64,000 nucleotides of DNA. Origin: Vibrio echinoideorum (GTDB lineage: Bacteria > Pseudomonadota > Gammaproteobacteria > Enterobacterales > Vibrionaceae). The translations under genes and the position numbers were made by a program. The notes below the pieces were generated by a model that did no database searches, had not been told where the DNA came from, and saw only the letters and a program-made list of their open reading frames with translations. The stretch lies in assembly GCF_024347455.1 (NCBI RefSeq), contig NZ_AP025483.1:1984001-2048000 (forward strand). The letters are read 5' to 3'. Of this stretch, positions 44,382 through 54,671 are shown piece after piece. Positions within the stretch are counted from its first letter, which is position 1; each line of letters begins with the position of its first letter.

Positions 44382-44547
44382 CATTGAACTGAGTTCAAAA
44401 GAATGAACCCCAATGTAAATGACCAATCTGACATTTACAGAGAATATCAATCATCATCAAACTCCACACATTAGAGTAAAAACTCATTTGAGGGCACTCA
44501 GGTTAAAATGTTAGCGTAATGTTACAAACGCAAACATCAGGCGCGAC

Positions 44548-45750
44548 ATGCAGCAAATAAAACTCTTAAACCGCGCTACCTTCGCAGGGCTTGCGGCAAC
44601 ATTAGTCGGCAATGGTATTGGCCGATTTGCCTACATAGCCTTGATGCCAGTGCTCATACAGAGCGGATGGTTCTCAAGTGAAGATGCCTCAACGCTTGGG
44701 GCTGCAACGCTGATTGGTTATATCTTTGGGGCTCCTGTTTCAAGCTTTTTACAGCGATATTATTCAACAGGCACACTCATACGCGCCGCTCTTTTATTGA
44801 GCAGCTTTAGTTATCTTGGTTGTGCCTTAAAGTCTGCCCCTTTTGAATGGTTTTTAACACTGAGAACCATTGCAGGAATATCGGGAGCCATTCTTATGGT
44901 GCTCGCACCCCCCCTGATCGCGAGCCTTCACCCGCAAGAGATGAAGGCAAGAGTCAGTGGCGTCGTATTCTCAGGGATCGGGCTTGGTGCCATGATCTCA
45001 GGAACGATCATACCTCTGCTTATCTATCAAAGTGTGGAAAGCGCATGGTTAGCTATGGGAGCCATCGCTTTTCTAGCGACCGTCCTTACATGGAACACAT
45101 GGAGTATTGAGGTTAAGCAGAGTCATTGTACGATGAGCCCAGCTTCGTTTAGAGACTTATCTAAGCGTAAACGTGTCAGTATTCGACTTGTACTTTTAGC
45201 CTATACCTTTAGCGCCATTGGTTACTTACCTCATACTCTTTTTTGGGTCGACTATATTGTTCGTGAGCTAGGGATGAGTTTTGCAAGCGGCGGCTTTTAT
45301 TGGGCCGTATTTGGCATCGGTGCCGCAATTGGGCCAATAGTGACCGGTGTATTAGGTGATAAGATCGGGCTCAAAAAAGCGTTATTAGCTGCGTTTTTTT
45401 GCAAAGCAATTGGCGTTGCACTGCCCCTATTAAGCACCAGTGACGTTGCGCTTTTTGTTTCGTCCTTACTCGTAGGTATGTTCACTCCAGGTATCGTCAC
45501 ACTCGTATCAACTTACACCTTAGAACTCGTTGGCACGCAACTTCATACGAAATCTTGGGGAGCCATGACAATGGCTTTTGCTATCTCGCAAGGCGTGGTT
45601 GGCTTTGTGATGGCTCATTACGCCCCACAATTAAGCAGCTATAACGTCCTATTTATGATCAGCTCAAGTTCACTCATTCTATCGATTGTCTGCATTGTAT
45701 TTACATCAACTGGGCAGAAAACATTAAACATTGCTCAAACAAGTTCTTAG
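44548..45750 (+). CDS. MFS transporter of the YbfB/YjiJ family
   Basis: A 400-residue protein with twelve likely membrane helices. The opening TLVGNGIGRFAYIALMPVLI and GYIFGAPVSS are typical of YbfB/YjiJ. It probably exports a small organic compound. A glutathione S-transferase gene follows 14 bases later, so the two form an operon that could conjugate and export a toxic molecule (inference). Confidence 0.85.
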   Translation: MQQIKLLNRATFAGLAATLVGNGIGRFAYIALMPVLIQSGWFSSEDASTLGAATLIGYIFGAPVSSFLQRYYSTGTLIRAALLLSSFSYLGCALKSAPFEWFLTLRTIAGISGAILMVLAPPLIASLHPQEMKARVSGVVFSGIGLGAMISGTIIPLLIYQSVESAWLAMGAIAFLATVLTWNTWSIEVKQSHCTMSPASFRDLSKRKRVSIRLVLLAYTFSAIGYLPHTLFWVDYIVRELGMSFASGGFYWAVFGIGAAIGPIVTGVLGDKIGLKKALLAAFFCKAIGVALPLLSTSDVALFVSSLLVGMFTPGIVTLVSTYTLELVGTQLHTKSWGAMTMAFAISQGVVGFVMAHYAPQLSSYNVLFMISSSSLILSIVCIVFTSTGQKTLNIAQTSS

Positions 45751-45764
45751 CAAAGGAATCGCTC

Positions 45765-46394
45765 ATGAAACTGTATTTAAATGATACCTCACCATTCTCA
45801 CGAGCGGTGTTGGCCACTGCCTACCTGTGTAATGCACCACTTGAACTTGAATGGGTCGATCCATGGCAGACACCCCAAGCATTAGTCACAATCAATCCAT
45901 TTAGTACCATTCCGGTACTAGAAACCCGTGATGGTATTGCACTCACCGAGAGCTCAATGATCTGTGAGTTCTTATTACAGGCTTACCCAACTAAAACACT
46001 CATATTAACCAAGGCTAATGATGCTAAACGCATGTCGTTATTGGGGACGAGCAAGACTCTTATGGAAGTGGCATTTCGCTGCGCTGCATTGAGCCGTTTT
46101 GACGCTGCACAAAATGTGCTGACAGTTAGAGGAAAGGAAGGTATTCGAAGAAGCGTTCAATCACTTATCGAACAACTGAATAACACTCATGATTTACTTC
46201 AACCTGATTTCTCAACGTTGTACCTACACGTTGCGTTAGATTACGTTCTGTTCAGACACGCGAGTTTGCTCTCGGAAGGAGAAGTAAACACCCTCTCTAC
46301 CGCATTACAAAACTCCCCGTTCAAAGACACACTGGCAACGTTAAACCTAGACTCACTTTCCAATAAGCCAAGCTATCACGAGCTATGCCTATAA
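45765..46394 (+). CDS. Glutathione S-transferase-like protein
   Basis: A 209-residue GST with an N-terminal thioredoxin fold (MKLYLNDTSPFSRAVLATAY, NPFSTIPVLETRDGIALTES) and an all-helical C-terminal domain. The SPFSR segment holds the catalytic Ser region. AAGGAA precedes the ATG. Co-transcribed with the MFS gene. Confidence 0.85.
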   Translation: MKLYLNDTSPFSRAVLATAYLCNAPLELEWVDPWQTPQALVTINPFSTIPVLETRDGIALTESSMICEFLLQAYPTKTLILTKANDAKRMSLLGTSKTLMEVAFRCAALSRFDAAQNVLTVRGKEGIRRSVQSLIEQLNNTHDLLQPDFSTLYLHVALDYVLFRHASLLSEGEVNTLSTALQNSPFKDTLATLNLDSLSNKPSYHELCL

Positions 46395-46496
46395 AAGAGG
46401 TTTTCAGCGCTTCAGTTTATCAATCTGTGATTGAAACCAGCACAATGTAGAGGTTTGACGTTACACTGAATGAGACACAGCAAGTTAAGAGGGTCT

Positions 46497-48557
46497 ATGA
46501 CGTTTTCTCCTGCCATTCTGCGTAAAATCTGGTACTCCCCTTCTATTAACCTAGGGCTTCGCGCCACCAGTGCCATTGTGCTGTTTCTCGGCTTAGGTTT
46601 ACTGTCGAATCACATCAATATTGCCATGACCGCTCTCATGACCATGCCAGCGGCTTTAATTAGTGGACTTGATGCCGCAGGCCCTAGGCGGTGGGCACGT
46701 TTTGCGATTACCGCAACCGCTTGGGGAATCACTTTGGCCACCAGTTACGCTCTGCTGATCAGCGGGCTGCCTTTATGGTTAACCTATGGCGCAATGGGTG
46801 CCTTGCTTGCCAGTGCTGCGGTCAATGGTCCATTTTGGGCGCGACTTGGCATGTCTAGCCTCCTAATTGCTGTCGTCACCCTATCACTCCATAATTCCAA
46901 CACAACGCTAAGCTTGTACCCAATGCTGGTACTTGGGCCCCTTACTTTTGCACTGTTTAGTTGGCTTTGGTTTGCCCTGTGGAAACATTATGCGCTGCGC
47001 GTGTGTCTTTCTGCGATTTACGAAACGTTGGCAGACTACATCCAATATCGCCAAGCCTTCTTGTTAGGAGGCGAAAATGAAGCGCCCAAAAGACGCATAA
47101 AATATCAGATCATCGAGTTGTTCCAACAGGCACTTCAATCCGAATCCTTTCGCTCTAAGCACGAAGATGCTGACTCGCTCCGACAAGCCTTGTTCCTCGC
47201 TCTTGATACGTTTGAAGTGATACTCAGCAGCCACACAACAAATCCAGACCTATTAAGCCAATTTCAGTCAAGTAAGCCAAAGAGAGACTTGTTATTGGTT
47301 TGGAGCCAACATTGTCAGCAAAGGCTAAGACACAAAACCAAACAGCTTTTGCACAATACGAACCAAGAGACGGAGCACTTAAGCTCATTAGAGCAAGAAG
47401 CCAATGACTTGATTGAATCGGTAAAGCTTGAAGACCAGCCCCGCTTTCGTTATTGGGCCTACGCAGTAAAGCACATTTCCCGTCGTATTGAGCTTAATGA
47501 ACCCGCTTATGAACGTTCTTTTGAAGTGCAGCCGTTCGAATTGTCTTTTCGTTTGCCAAACCGAGGCAATCCGATTTGGCGTCATGTTACTCGTGTCGGT
47601 TTAATGTTCGCACTTGGTGCTGGGATTGCGGAATACTTTGAATTGATTCGCCCTGATTGGGTTCTGATTTCGATGTTAATGGTGATTCAGCCAAGCTTCT
47701 TGGCAACACGCAGTAAAACTTGGCAACGTTGTTTGGGTACGGCGCTTGGCGTACTCTTTGCGACTTTCTTAATTCATATTGGCGTACCAACGACCGCGAT
47801 GTATACGCTAATGGTCATCCTCTTGCCCGTCGCGATGCTTAATATCATGCGCAATTACTCGCTAGCCATTGGTTGTATTACCGCGCTACTGATTTTGATT
47901 TATCAAACCATGGCGCACCAAGGGCTCAATTTCGCAGCACCACGTTTGATCGACAACATCGTCGGTGGCGCCATTGTGCTACTCGGTTATGGTTTGTTAT
48001 GGCCGCAATGGCGAGGTAAAGAGATCCACAATCAAGCGTTAACAGCATTGAATCGCTCAAAAAGCTTGTTTGTGTATTGCTATGAACAATTGCAAATCGA
48101 CACCGAACAACGTGACCACATGGCCTTAACCAAGCAACGTGCTGCGATGCTCACGGCAGAAAGCGACCTTGAGCTGATTTACAACGAGATGCAGCAAGAG
48201 CCAAAACATACTCGAGCCGATCCTCACTATTATGAAGATATGCTGAGTCATTATCGATTATTAAGCCATTACCTCTGCTTGCTGATTCCGTTAGTCAGAA
48301 AAGGCACGCAATACCAAGGCTCTCAACAAGTCGAACACTTAATTCATGATGCGATGAACGCGTTAATCAATACCATTCGTGATAATCGCGTCTATGAACT
48401 GCCCGCACTAACCAATAAAACCGATACCGATCACCCAACTTCCACAACGGGTCAACGCTCAGTAGAAGAAATCATCTGGTTGGCGCTGATGACAATTAAG
48501 CAAATGCACGATTTAGTTCGGCGTAATCTTGAAAACGGAAAGTTTGAAAACGAATAA
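46497..48557 (+). CDS. FUSC-family (YccS/AaeB-like) transporter protein
   Basis: A 686-residue membrane protein with two blocks of about six helices (residues about 20-160 and 370-500), each followed by a cytosolic helical domain, as in FUSC proteins linked to aromatic-acid and aryl-compound export. The N-block is ALISGLDAAGPRRWARF, the C-block HVTRVGLMFALGAGIAEYFE and RCLGTALGVLFATFL. GAGGG before the ATG at 46497 sets the start (an earlier in-frame ATG at 46470 lacks one). It converges with the DUF2955/HlyD pair. Confidence 0.85.
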   Translation: MTFSPAILRKIWYSPSINLGLRATSAIVLFLGLGLLSNHINIAMTALMTMPAALISGLDAAGPRRWARFAITATAWGITLATSYALLISGLPLWLTYGAMGALLASAAVNGPFWARLGMSSLLIAVVTLSLHNSNTTLSLYPMLVLGPLTFALFSWLWFALWKHYALRVCLSAIYETLADYIQYRQAFLLGGENEAPKRRIKYQIIELFQQALQSESFRSKHEDADSLRQALFLALDTFEVILSSHTTNPDLLSQFQSSKPKRDLLLVWSQHCQQRLRHKTKQLLHNTNQETEHLSSLEQEANDLIESVKLEDQPRFRYWAYAVKHISRRIELNEPAYERSFEVQPFELSFRLPNRGNPIWRHVTRVGLMFALGAGIAEYFELIRPDWVLISMLMVIQPSFLATRSKTWQRCLGTALGVLFATFLIHIGVPTTAMYTLMVILLPVAMLNIMRNYSLAIGCITALLILIYQTMAHQGLNFAAPRLIDNIVGGAIVLLGYGLLWPQWRGKEIHNQALTALNRSKSLFVYCYEQLQIDTEQRDHMALTKQRAAMLTAESDLELIYNEMQQEPKHTRADPHYYEDMLSHYRLLSHYLCLLIPLVRKGTQYQGSQQVEHLIHDAMNALINTIRDNRVYELPALTNKTDTDHPTSTTGQRSVEEIIWLALMTIKQMHDLVRRNLENGKFENE

Positions 48558-48691
48558 GCTAGGCACCAAAATACAGACCTATGGATGATGACTCATAAAG
48601 ATTTAGAAGATTCAGCCAGAGTGAAAGCATTTTTTAATTTTATGAAAGGTGCAATCAAATCAAACCATAATCGGTTGGCCGGATTTGATTA

Positions 48692-49714
48692 TTAGCGAAC
48701 GAGTACCGGCTCTTCACCATTAGGCTTACGAACAAAATGACACAAAGCCCACAGCACAAACAAAGTTACAGTCAGCTCCCAAGCGCGTAGGAAGGTACTT
48801 TCCAACCCCAAATTGCTACTGGTCATGTACAACTGAATCGGCAGCATGGTCGCTAATAACGCATCGGCATGAACGTCTCTAGCTGGACCTTTCGCTTTGG
48901 TCATTGATGCGGTGATCATAAAGGCAAGCAAGCCCAACACTATGGTGTAGTAACCGAATGTAGACTGATGCCCTGCCATCAACAAGGTGAACACCACGGC
49001 TAATGCACAGCCACCTACTTGAGTTTGAAAACGGCGGTCAACCACGTCGATAAAGCTTTTGTGTGTGGTTTGGGTTGCGGCAGTAATCACTGGCACCATG
49101 CAGAACGTTGCAGAGATGATGTCGACAATCATCAAGAATGCTAAACCAAGACCAATCAACGCGAGTGAAATTGCTCTGCTCTCAAATGTGACGGGCTGTT
49201 CTTTAAATACAGGAGGCTTTCTTTCTTGCTCAACAGGGAGAAGAGCCACCATGGTTTTTGCTACTACCATGGTAATCAACATGGATACCAAAATTTCATG
49301 AATACGCATCGGCATATCCATGGTGGTGTGCTGGGCAAACACCACAATCAAAATCCAGTTGAAGGTTGGCATCAACATTTGACCTTTCTTCGCCGGCGTA
49401 GTGGCTCGACGACGCATAAAGTCGAAGAAGAACAGGCTAATTGTCCACACCACAAACGGATGCTGTGAAAACACCTCGGTCACCACCAACGCTGTACTTG
49501 CTGCCAATAAAGTGGGTGACAAGGTACGGATCAAGCCAAGCCAAGAGTAATCTTTGTTCTTGGTCATGATGATGGTTGGATACAATGCCAGATAAACGGG
49601 AGAGTTTAGGTTTAGTAGCTTTCCCAACACCATACAAATCGTCACAGTAAGTGCGACACGCAGCGCTTCATTACGTTGAGAATGACCCTGAGCGGTGTTT
49701 TCGAATGTCCACAT
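48692..49714 (-). CDS. DUF2955/FUSC-like membrane protein
   Basis: A 340-residue inner-membrane protein with about ten helices in two blocks, fitting DUF2955 (LRVALTVTICMVLGKLLNL, YLALYPTIIMTKN, FDFMRRRATTPAKKGQM). It follows the HlyD-type adaptor gene by six bases; such pairs act as two-part aryl or drug efflux systems. AGGAG six bases upstream favours the second of two close ATGs (49714). Confidence 0.82.
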   Translation of the reverse strand: MWTFENTAQGHSQRNEALRVALTVTICMVLGKLLNLNSPVYLALYPTIIMTKNKDYSWLGLIRTLSPTLLAASTALVVTEVFSQHPFVVWTISLFFFDFMRRRATTPAKKGQMLMPTFNWILIVVFAQHTTMDMPMRIHEILVSMLITMVVAKTMVALLPVEQERKPPVFKEQPVTFESRAISLALIGLGLAFLMIVDIISATFCMVPVITAATQTTHKSFIDVVDRRFQTQVGGCALAVVFTLLMAGHQSTFGYYTIVLGLLAFMITASMTKAKGPARDVHADALLATMLPIQLYMTSSNLGLESTFLRAWELTVTLFVLWALCHFVRKPNGEEPVLVR

Positions 49715-49726
49715 AGTCATCTCCTA

Positions 49727-50776
49727 CTAGTAGATGTAGCGAAATATTGAAACCAAGTGGATCCAAGCAGAGCCAATGACGTGCATTATTGGATTGCCGC
49801 TTTCAACAATCACACTCGCTCGTGAACCTGAGATCATCGAAGGATCCAGTTCGTTAACAGCAATGCGGGTACGTACTTTCTGTTGCTCACGGATCCAACG
49901 CGTATCATTGGTCACGTTAGAGAGCTTGCCGTTGGCATTATTGGTGTCGTAAATCGCACGCTCTTGGCTACTCACTTCACCAGTAAAGACTTTGCCCGGT
50001 AGCGCATCAAAAGAGACTAAAACTTCGCGGCCATTAGTGAGCTTATCAATGCCTTTCTCATTGAAGTCCGCACTGATCCACGCATGAGCTTCGTCCACCA
50101 GCAGCAATGATGAAGTACCTTGAGTGATATAACTGCCCGATTGCAATTGTAAGTTGGTCACGACACCTTCTGTTTGCGCGACGACTTGAGTGTGGCCTAA
50201 ATCCAGTTCCGCACTGGCAAGTTTTGCTTCTGCTAATTCAATTGCCGCTGTGCGGTCTTGGGTAGATAACTCAACCTCAATACGTTTCACTTCTGCGTTC
50301 GCAGCTTCAACCGCACTACTCGCAACTTGTGTATTGGTGGTTGCGTCATCAAGATCTTGCTCAGTCGCGAGCCCTTTGTTACGTAGCTTTTGGTTACGTG
50401 CGAGTTTCTGTTTCGCGTTGTGATATTCAAATCCTCGTTGGCTTTGTGTTTGTTTCGCTGCTGCTAACTGCTGCCATTTCGCTGAATCAGAATCACGGGC
50501 TTGATGTAGTTCGGCTTTCGCTTGTGCCACTTTCAATTGGTAACTGCTGGTATCGATAGCAAATAATGGCTGACCTTTTTCAACCAACTCGCCATTACTA
50601 ACCATGACATCGGTAATCACACCGGACACTTCTGGCGCAATGGTCGCTACGTTACGATACAAAGTCGCTTGAGTGGTAAAAGGGGAAACATTATCTGAGG
50701 TGACTAAAAAAGCGGAGAACAATGCTGCCGCTGAAAAAACAGTGTAAATAGCGTATCTATAAAAATTTTCGTTCAT
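49727..50776 (-). CDS. HlyD/EmrA-type periplasmic adaptor
   Basis: A 349-residue membrane-fusion protein with an N-terminal membrane anchor (YAIYTVFSAAALFSAFLVT), biotinyl-lipoyl halves (TIAPEVSGVITDVMVSNGE and TEGVVTNLQLQSGSYI), a long coiled-coil hairpin (about 75-190) and a beta-barrel (ISADFNEKGIDKL). It links an inner-membrane pump to an outer-membrane channel. First gene of the leftward pair with the DUF2955 protein. Confidence 0.88.
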   Translation of the reverse strand: MNENFYRYAIYTVFSAAALFSAFLVTSDNVSPFTTQATLYRNVATIAPEVSGVITDVMVSNGELVEKGQPLFAIDTSSYQLKVAQAKAELHQARDSDSAKWQQLAAAKQTQSQRGFEYHNAKQKLARNQKLRNKGLATEQDLDDATTNTQVASSAVEAANAEVKRIEVELSTQDRTAAIELAEAKLASAELDLGHTQVVAQTEGVVTNLQLQSGSYITQGTSSLLLVDEAHAWISADFNEKGIDKLTNGREVLVSFDALPGKVFTGEVSSQERAIYDTNNANGKLSNVTNDTRWIREQQKVRTRIAVNELDPSMISGSRASVIVESGNPIMHVIGSAWIHLVSIFRYIY

Positions 50777-51049
50777 GCTTGTGCCTAGTTTTCATTCGTT
50801 ATGAAGCGCCGCGCTCACGGCTTATTCGATTCTCTTTTCTACGAAAACTAGGTTATAACCATTCACAAATGGAAAATAGGACCAATAAAAGAAGTGTGAA
50901 TTCCATATTTGGAAAGGTTGATAACTTGTACCGATTTCGCTCAATGGTTGAGCGAATAGCTCAGATAGGGATGTATTGAAACGTTAGAAGACGGAATCAA
51001 GGGGATCCTAGGAGGAAATTGACAGTGGAACCTCACGCACCAACCCAAA

Positions 51050-51940
51050 TTACTTTCCTTGCTCCTGTAAATGCTCAATGAAAGCCGGAACCTTTTTCGC
51101 TATGTGCTTTCTTGATGCATAAAAAGCGTATAAGACTAGGTCTTCAGGTTGATATTCAAGCTCTATAATCTCCAGTGCACCTGTCTTTATCTCATAACGA
51201 CATAATTCAACAGGGAGTATCGCGAAACCCAATCCAGCCAATGCACCAGCCTTCGCAATCTGCCCGCTGTTTACCTTAAACGCAGATTGAACCCTTTGAG
51301 TTAAAAGCTCACCTGTCGCGTTTTTGAATATCCAAGGTGTTCCATTTAAAGCAGTAAAACTGTTAATGCACGGGACGTGTTTCAAATCCGTAATCTGAAA
51401 AGGTTTAGAGGTTGTTTGCAGGAGTTTGGGGGACGCCACGACAGCGCTAGGCCAGCGTTTAATCTCTTTCGCGATCCAATTATTGTCTTCTAGCTTTCCT
51501 CGGTGAAAACTTAGAATAACGTCAAAACCATCCACAAAATCCTCTTTAGGGCTGATGCTCGTATCGCAACATAATGAAATGGAAGGATGCAGGGCACAAA
51601 AGGAAACGACGGCTTGGGCTAATTCCGGTGAATCTGGCATGAGTACGTTGAGCTGCCCCATCACCTCACGAGAGTGCTGTGTTACCTCCTCGAGCGCATC
51701 ATTGAGTTTGTCCAACAATGGCTGAGTTCGCAGATATAGGTGATCCCCTGCTTTTGTCGAAGCAATTCGGCGAGTCGTTCTATCGAATAATCGAACGTCT
51801 AGTTGCTCTTCCAACAAAGCGATGTGGCGACTGACGTTTGATGTCGGTAAACACAGAAACTCTGCGGCTCTTTTAAAGCTATTGTTCTCATAAACGCAAT
51901 GAAAGCTTTTTAGCCATTGTTGATCAATCTTCTCAAGCAT
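51050..51940 (-). CDS. LysR-family regulator, divergent from accD paralogue
   Basis: A 296-residue LysR protein with helix-turn-helix NSFKRAAEFLCLPTSNVSRH and LFDRTTRRIASTKAG, followed by an effector domain. Starts are ambiguous: ATG at 51940 (MLEKIDQQW), ATG at 51946 or GTG at 51955. It is divergent from the accD paralogue, with about 130 bases between starts, and is its likely regulator. If that gene gives resistance, this protein may sense the inhibitor or the resulting fatty-acid stress (inference). Confidence 0.87.
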   Translation of the reverse strand: MLEKIDQQWLKSFHCVYENNSFKRAAEFLCLPTSNVSRHIALLEEQLDVRLFDRTTRRIASTKAGDHLYLRTQPLLDKLNDALEEVTQHSREVMGQLNVLMPDSPELAQAVVSFCALHPSISLCCDTSISPKEDFVDGFDVILSFHRGKLEDNNWIAKEIKRWPSAVVASPKLLQTTSKPFQITDLKHVPCINSFTALNGTPWIFKNATGELLTQRVQSAFKVNSGQIAKAGALAGLGFAILPVELCRYEIKTGALEIIELEYQPEDLVLYAFYASRKHIAKKVPAFIEHLQEQGK

Positions 51941-52068
51941 TCCCATCAATCCCACTCATTCCAATAATCCCACCAGATTGGATCATAAAGCCCATATTAG
52001 ACACTTTATTACCAGAAACAGGCTTATACAATACTCATCATTAAAAAGTGAACTGGATAAGGTTTCCA

Positions 52069-52941
52069 ATGAGTTGGTTAGAAAAGCTATTAGATAACAA
52101 AAAGGTAATCAGTACACGTAGAGCGAATATTCCTGAAGGAGTATGGACAAAATGCCCCTCTTGCGACCAGATTCTGTACAGCATAGCCCTTAAAGAAAAT
52201 CTGGAGGTGTGTCCAAAATGCGACCACCACATGAGGATGTCCGCACGCTGTCGCTTAGAAAATTTTTTAGATAATGGCGAGCGAACTGAGATTGGCAGTG
52301 AACATGAACCGAAAGACTTACTAAAATTTAAGGATAAGAAACGCTACACCGAACGCCTGGCTCTTGCTCAAAAGAACACAGGAGAAAAGGATGCGTTAGT
52401 GGCCTTGAAGGGAGAGCTTTTAGGATTACCTGTTGTAGCGTGCGCTTTCGAATTTTCTTTTATGGCAGGCTCAATGGGGGCCGTTGTGGGCGCTCGCTTT
52501 GTTGACGCTGTTGATGCAGCAATCGTGGCTAACTGTGGATTAGTATGCTTTTCGGCTTGTGGTGGAGCGCGCATGCAAGAATCGCTCATGGCTTTAATGC
52601 AAATGGCAAAAACAAGTGCTGCTTTAATGCGACTATCAGATGCAAAGCTCCCTTATATCTCCGTATTGACCGATCAAACTTTTGGCGGTGTATCGGCAAG
52701 TATTGCGATGTTAGGTGATATCAATATCGGTGAACCCAAAGCGAGAATTGGTTTTGCCGGACGTCGTGTAATTGAGCAAACAGTACGAGAAAAGTTACCT
52801 GAAGATTTTCAGCAGAGCGAGTTCCTATTAGAGCATGGCGCATTAGACATGATTATTGATAGACGTGAGATGCGCAAAAGGATTGCAAGTCTCATCGCAA
52901 TGATGACCAATACACGTATTCAAGCTCAACAACGGTACTAA
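52069..52941 (+). CDS. accD: Second acetyl-CoA carboxylase carboxyltransferase beta subunit
   Basis: A 290-residue AccD paralogue. It carries the N-terminal zinc ribbon (WTKCPSCDQ and [13 protein letters not shown]), then the crotonase-like core [63 protein letters not shown] and [13 protein letters not shown]. AccD pairs with AccA to move CO2 from biotin to acetyl-CoA. It stops right after the core and lacks the variable tail of normal AccD. Key changes against E. coli AccD: the SASGG segment is SACGG, and VLTDPTMGG is VLTDQTFGG, so Pro201 is Gln and Met203 is Phe (residue 205 here, codon 52681-52683). The start follows AAGG; an upstream in-frame ATG adds seven residues. Chromosomal accD normally sits beside folC or truA, which are absent, so this is an extra copy. 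Confidence 0.92.
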   Translation: MSWLEKLLDNKKVISTRRANIPEGVWTKCPSCDQILYSIALKENLEVCPKCDHHMRMSARCRLENFLDNGERTEIGSEHEPKDLLKFKDKKRYTERLALAQKNTGEKDALVALKGELLGLPVVACAFEFSFMAGSMGAVVGARFVDAVDAAIVANCGLVCFSACGGARMQESLMALMQMAKTSAALMRLSDAKLPYISVLTDQTFGGVSASIAMLGDINIGEPKARIGFAGRRVIEQTVREKLPEDFQQSEFLLEHGALDMIIDRREMRKRIASLIAMMTNTRIQAQQRY

Positions 52942-53552
52942 CCTCCCCCTCTAACTCCCCTCAAATGAACTTTAACGGTCTCTTTAGATTAACTGTAGAG
53001 GGACCGCTGAACTGAAGCTGCACTTGCCTTGCACTTATCACGATCGGTATTCAGTTTCCTTCATACGATCAACAAGAGTACCATTTTGTGCCAACCACCC
53101 AGAATTTTAGCCCTACGCTTTCGAAAGAAGTTCATTTTCAAATATTGTGCTCAACTCTTTTTTCAATCCATGAAGCCTGAAAGAAGCGTCTTGTATATCT
53201 GGTTTCCAATAATTCCTCCGAATATAAAAACGAGTCAGGCCTGAAAAATTAACTCCATGTACAACTTCGGTGAACTCACATTTATTCTAATTCACTCGAG
53301 CTGCCTTATCCTCGATAAAAGTTATTTAACAAGGTACGAGGACAAAGTAGTTCATAGTTATAACATAGGAATTTAAATAACAATTTTATCAGTTCAAATG
53401 TTTAATTACTCCAAATACTCAATGAAGGTAACATGCCTATAATATTTTGTTACAATCCTGTCGATAATAATTATCGTGAAGCCCAATACGTTATCAATCC
53501 ACACCAGTTATTAGCTTAACCAATAACTCATTGAGTTATATATAGGTATTTT
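52942..53552. other. Long intergenic region
   Basis: An imperfect inverted repeat at about 52975-53007 (CGGTCTCT / AGAGGGACCG) follows accD without a T run. The rest is AT-rich. No supported gene is seen. Confidence 0.5.
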
Positions 53553-54647
53553 ATGTTTGGAATAAAAAGAATTAAATTAGAAAATGAAGTACTCAAGCAG
53601 GAACTAGCCGACCTAAAAAAGAAGTATGAAGCTGATGTAAACGCCCTCGAAAGTCAGTTCCAAAATTCTCAACATATTGTTCAGTCAGCACAGCAAGAAC
53701 AGCACCACAGTGATGAAATGATGTCTAATTGTTTGAAAGGTGGAGATATGCTCAAAACCATTCAAAAAGAGATGGTTGAAAGTGCTAAATCTATCGCTCA
53801 TGAGAACCTAGAACTTCAGCAATTGGATGATATGTTTAAGCAGACGCATCAAGCATTAGTACGTCTAGATAACCGAGCGGTTAATATCGGCACTCAAGCA
53901 TCTCAAAGTATTGAATCTGTGAATATATTGGATCACACTGCCGGTGCTATTTCTAACCTTGTATCTACCATTCAAGAAATTTCTGACCAAACCAACTTAT
54001 TGGCATTAAATGCTGCTATCGAGGCTGCACGCGCAGGTGAAGCAGGACGTGGGTTTGCTGTCGTCGCCGATGAAGTAAGAACCCTTGCAGGTAAAGCCAG
54101 CGAAGCCAGTGAAAAAATTGATTCATTGGTGAAACAAGTGTTGACTCAAGTAAATGCGATTAAAACCTCTATCGATGAAAACCAAGTTTGTGCTGAAGAA
54201 GTTTCAGCATCTTCTGCACAAATTAGTTCTATTGTTAATGAAGTCGTTGTGAAGTCTGAAAACATGAAGCAAGTTATTCATATTGCTTCTACTCGCGCTT
54301 TCTTAGATTCGGTGAAGCTCGATCACGCCATTTGGAAAAATAACACCTATCGTTTACTACGAAGCGGTGCCTTTAGTGAAACGATCAATACTCACTCAGA
54401 GTGTCGTTTAGGTCAGTGGTATTATCGCGGTGATGGCAAAGCTTACAACCACTTGAGAAGTTATCAATTGCTTGAGGATCCTCATAAAGAGGTGCATGAC
54501 AACGGTCGTAAAGCAATGAATCAGGCAGCATCTGGTAACATTGAAGGGACAATTAAATCAGTTAAAGCGATGGAAGACGCAAGTATACAAGTTGTCTTTC
54601 AAATCGATCGTTTAATGAATGAAATCATAGAAACTGAAACAAAGTAG
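53553..54647 (+). CDS. Soluble chemoreceptor with C-terminal zinc-binding CZB domain
   Basis: A 364-residue cytosolic MCP-like protein without membrane helices. It has an N-terminal coiled coil (about 5-60), a short signalling domain with the tip [19 protein letters not shown] (about 148-168), then a CZB domain. The CZB zinc ligands appear as KLDHAIWKN (His), [10 protein letters not shown] (Cys) and [10 protein letters not shown] (two His). CZB domains sense zinc or hypochlorous acid through a Cys-bound zinc. It may signal to chemotaxis or a related kinase. Confidence 0.9.
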   Translation: MFGIKRIKLENEVLKQELADLKKKYEADVNALESQFQNSQHIVQSAQQEQHHSDEMMSNCLKGGDMLKTIQKEMVESAKSIAHENLELQQLDDMFKQTHQALVRLDNRAVNIGTQASQSIESVNILDHTAGAISNLVSTIQEISDQTNLLALNAAIEAARAGEAGRGFAVVADEVRTLAGKASEASEKIDSLVKQVLTQVNAIKTSIDENQVCAEEVSASSAQISSIVNEVVVKSENMKQVIHIASTRAFLDSVKLDHAIWKNNTYRLLRSGAFSETINTHSECRLGQWYYRGDGKAYNHLRSYQLLEDPHKEVHDNGRKAMNQAASGNIEGTIKSVKAMEDASIQVVFQIDRLMNEIIETETK

Positions 54648-54671
54648 CATTGGGCGTCAGCTTTCCACTGG

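Noticed and set aside
53350..53368. Zur-box-like GTTATAACATA upstream of the CZB chemoreceptor
   Set aside because: Only the central GTTATAAC is symmetric; the flanks do not form the palindrome seen at 2076, 6729 and 26033.
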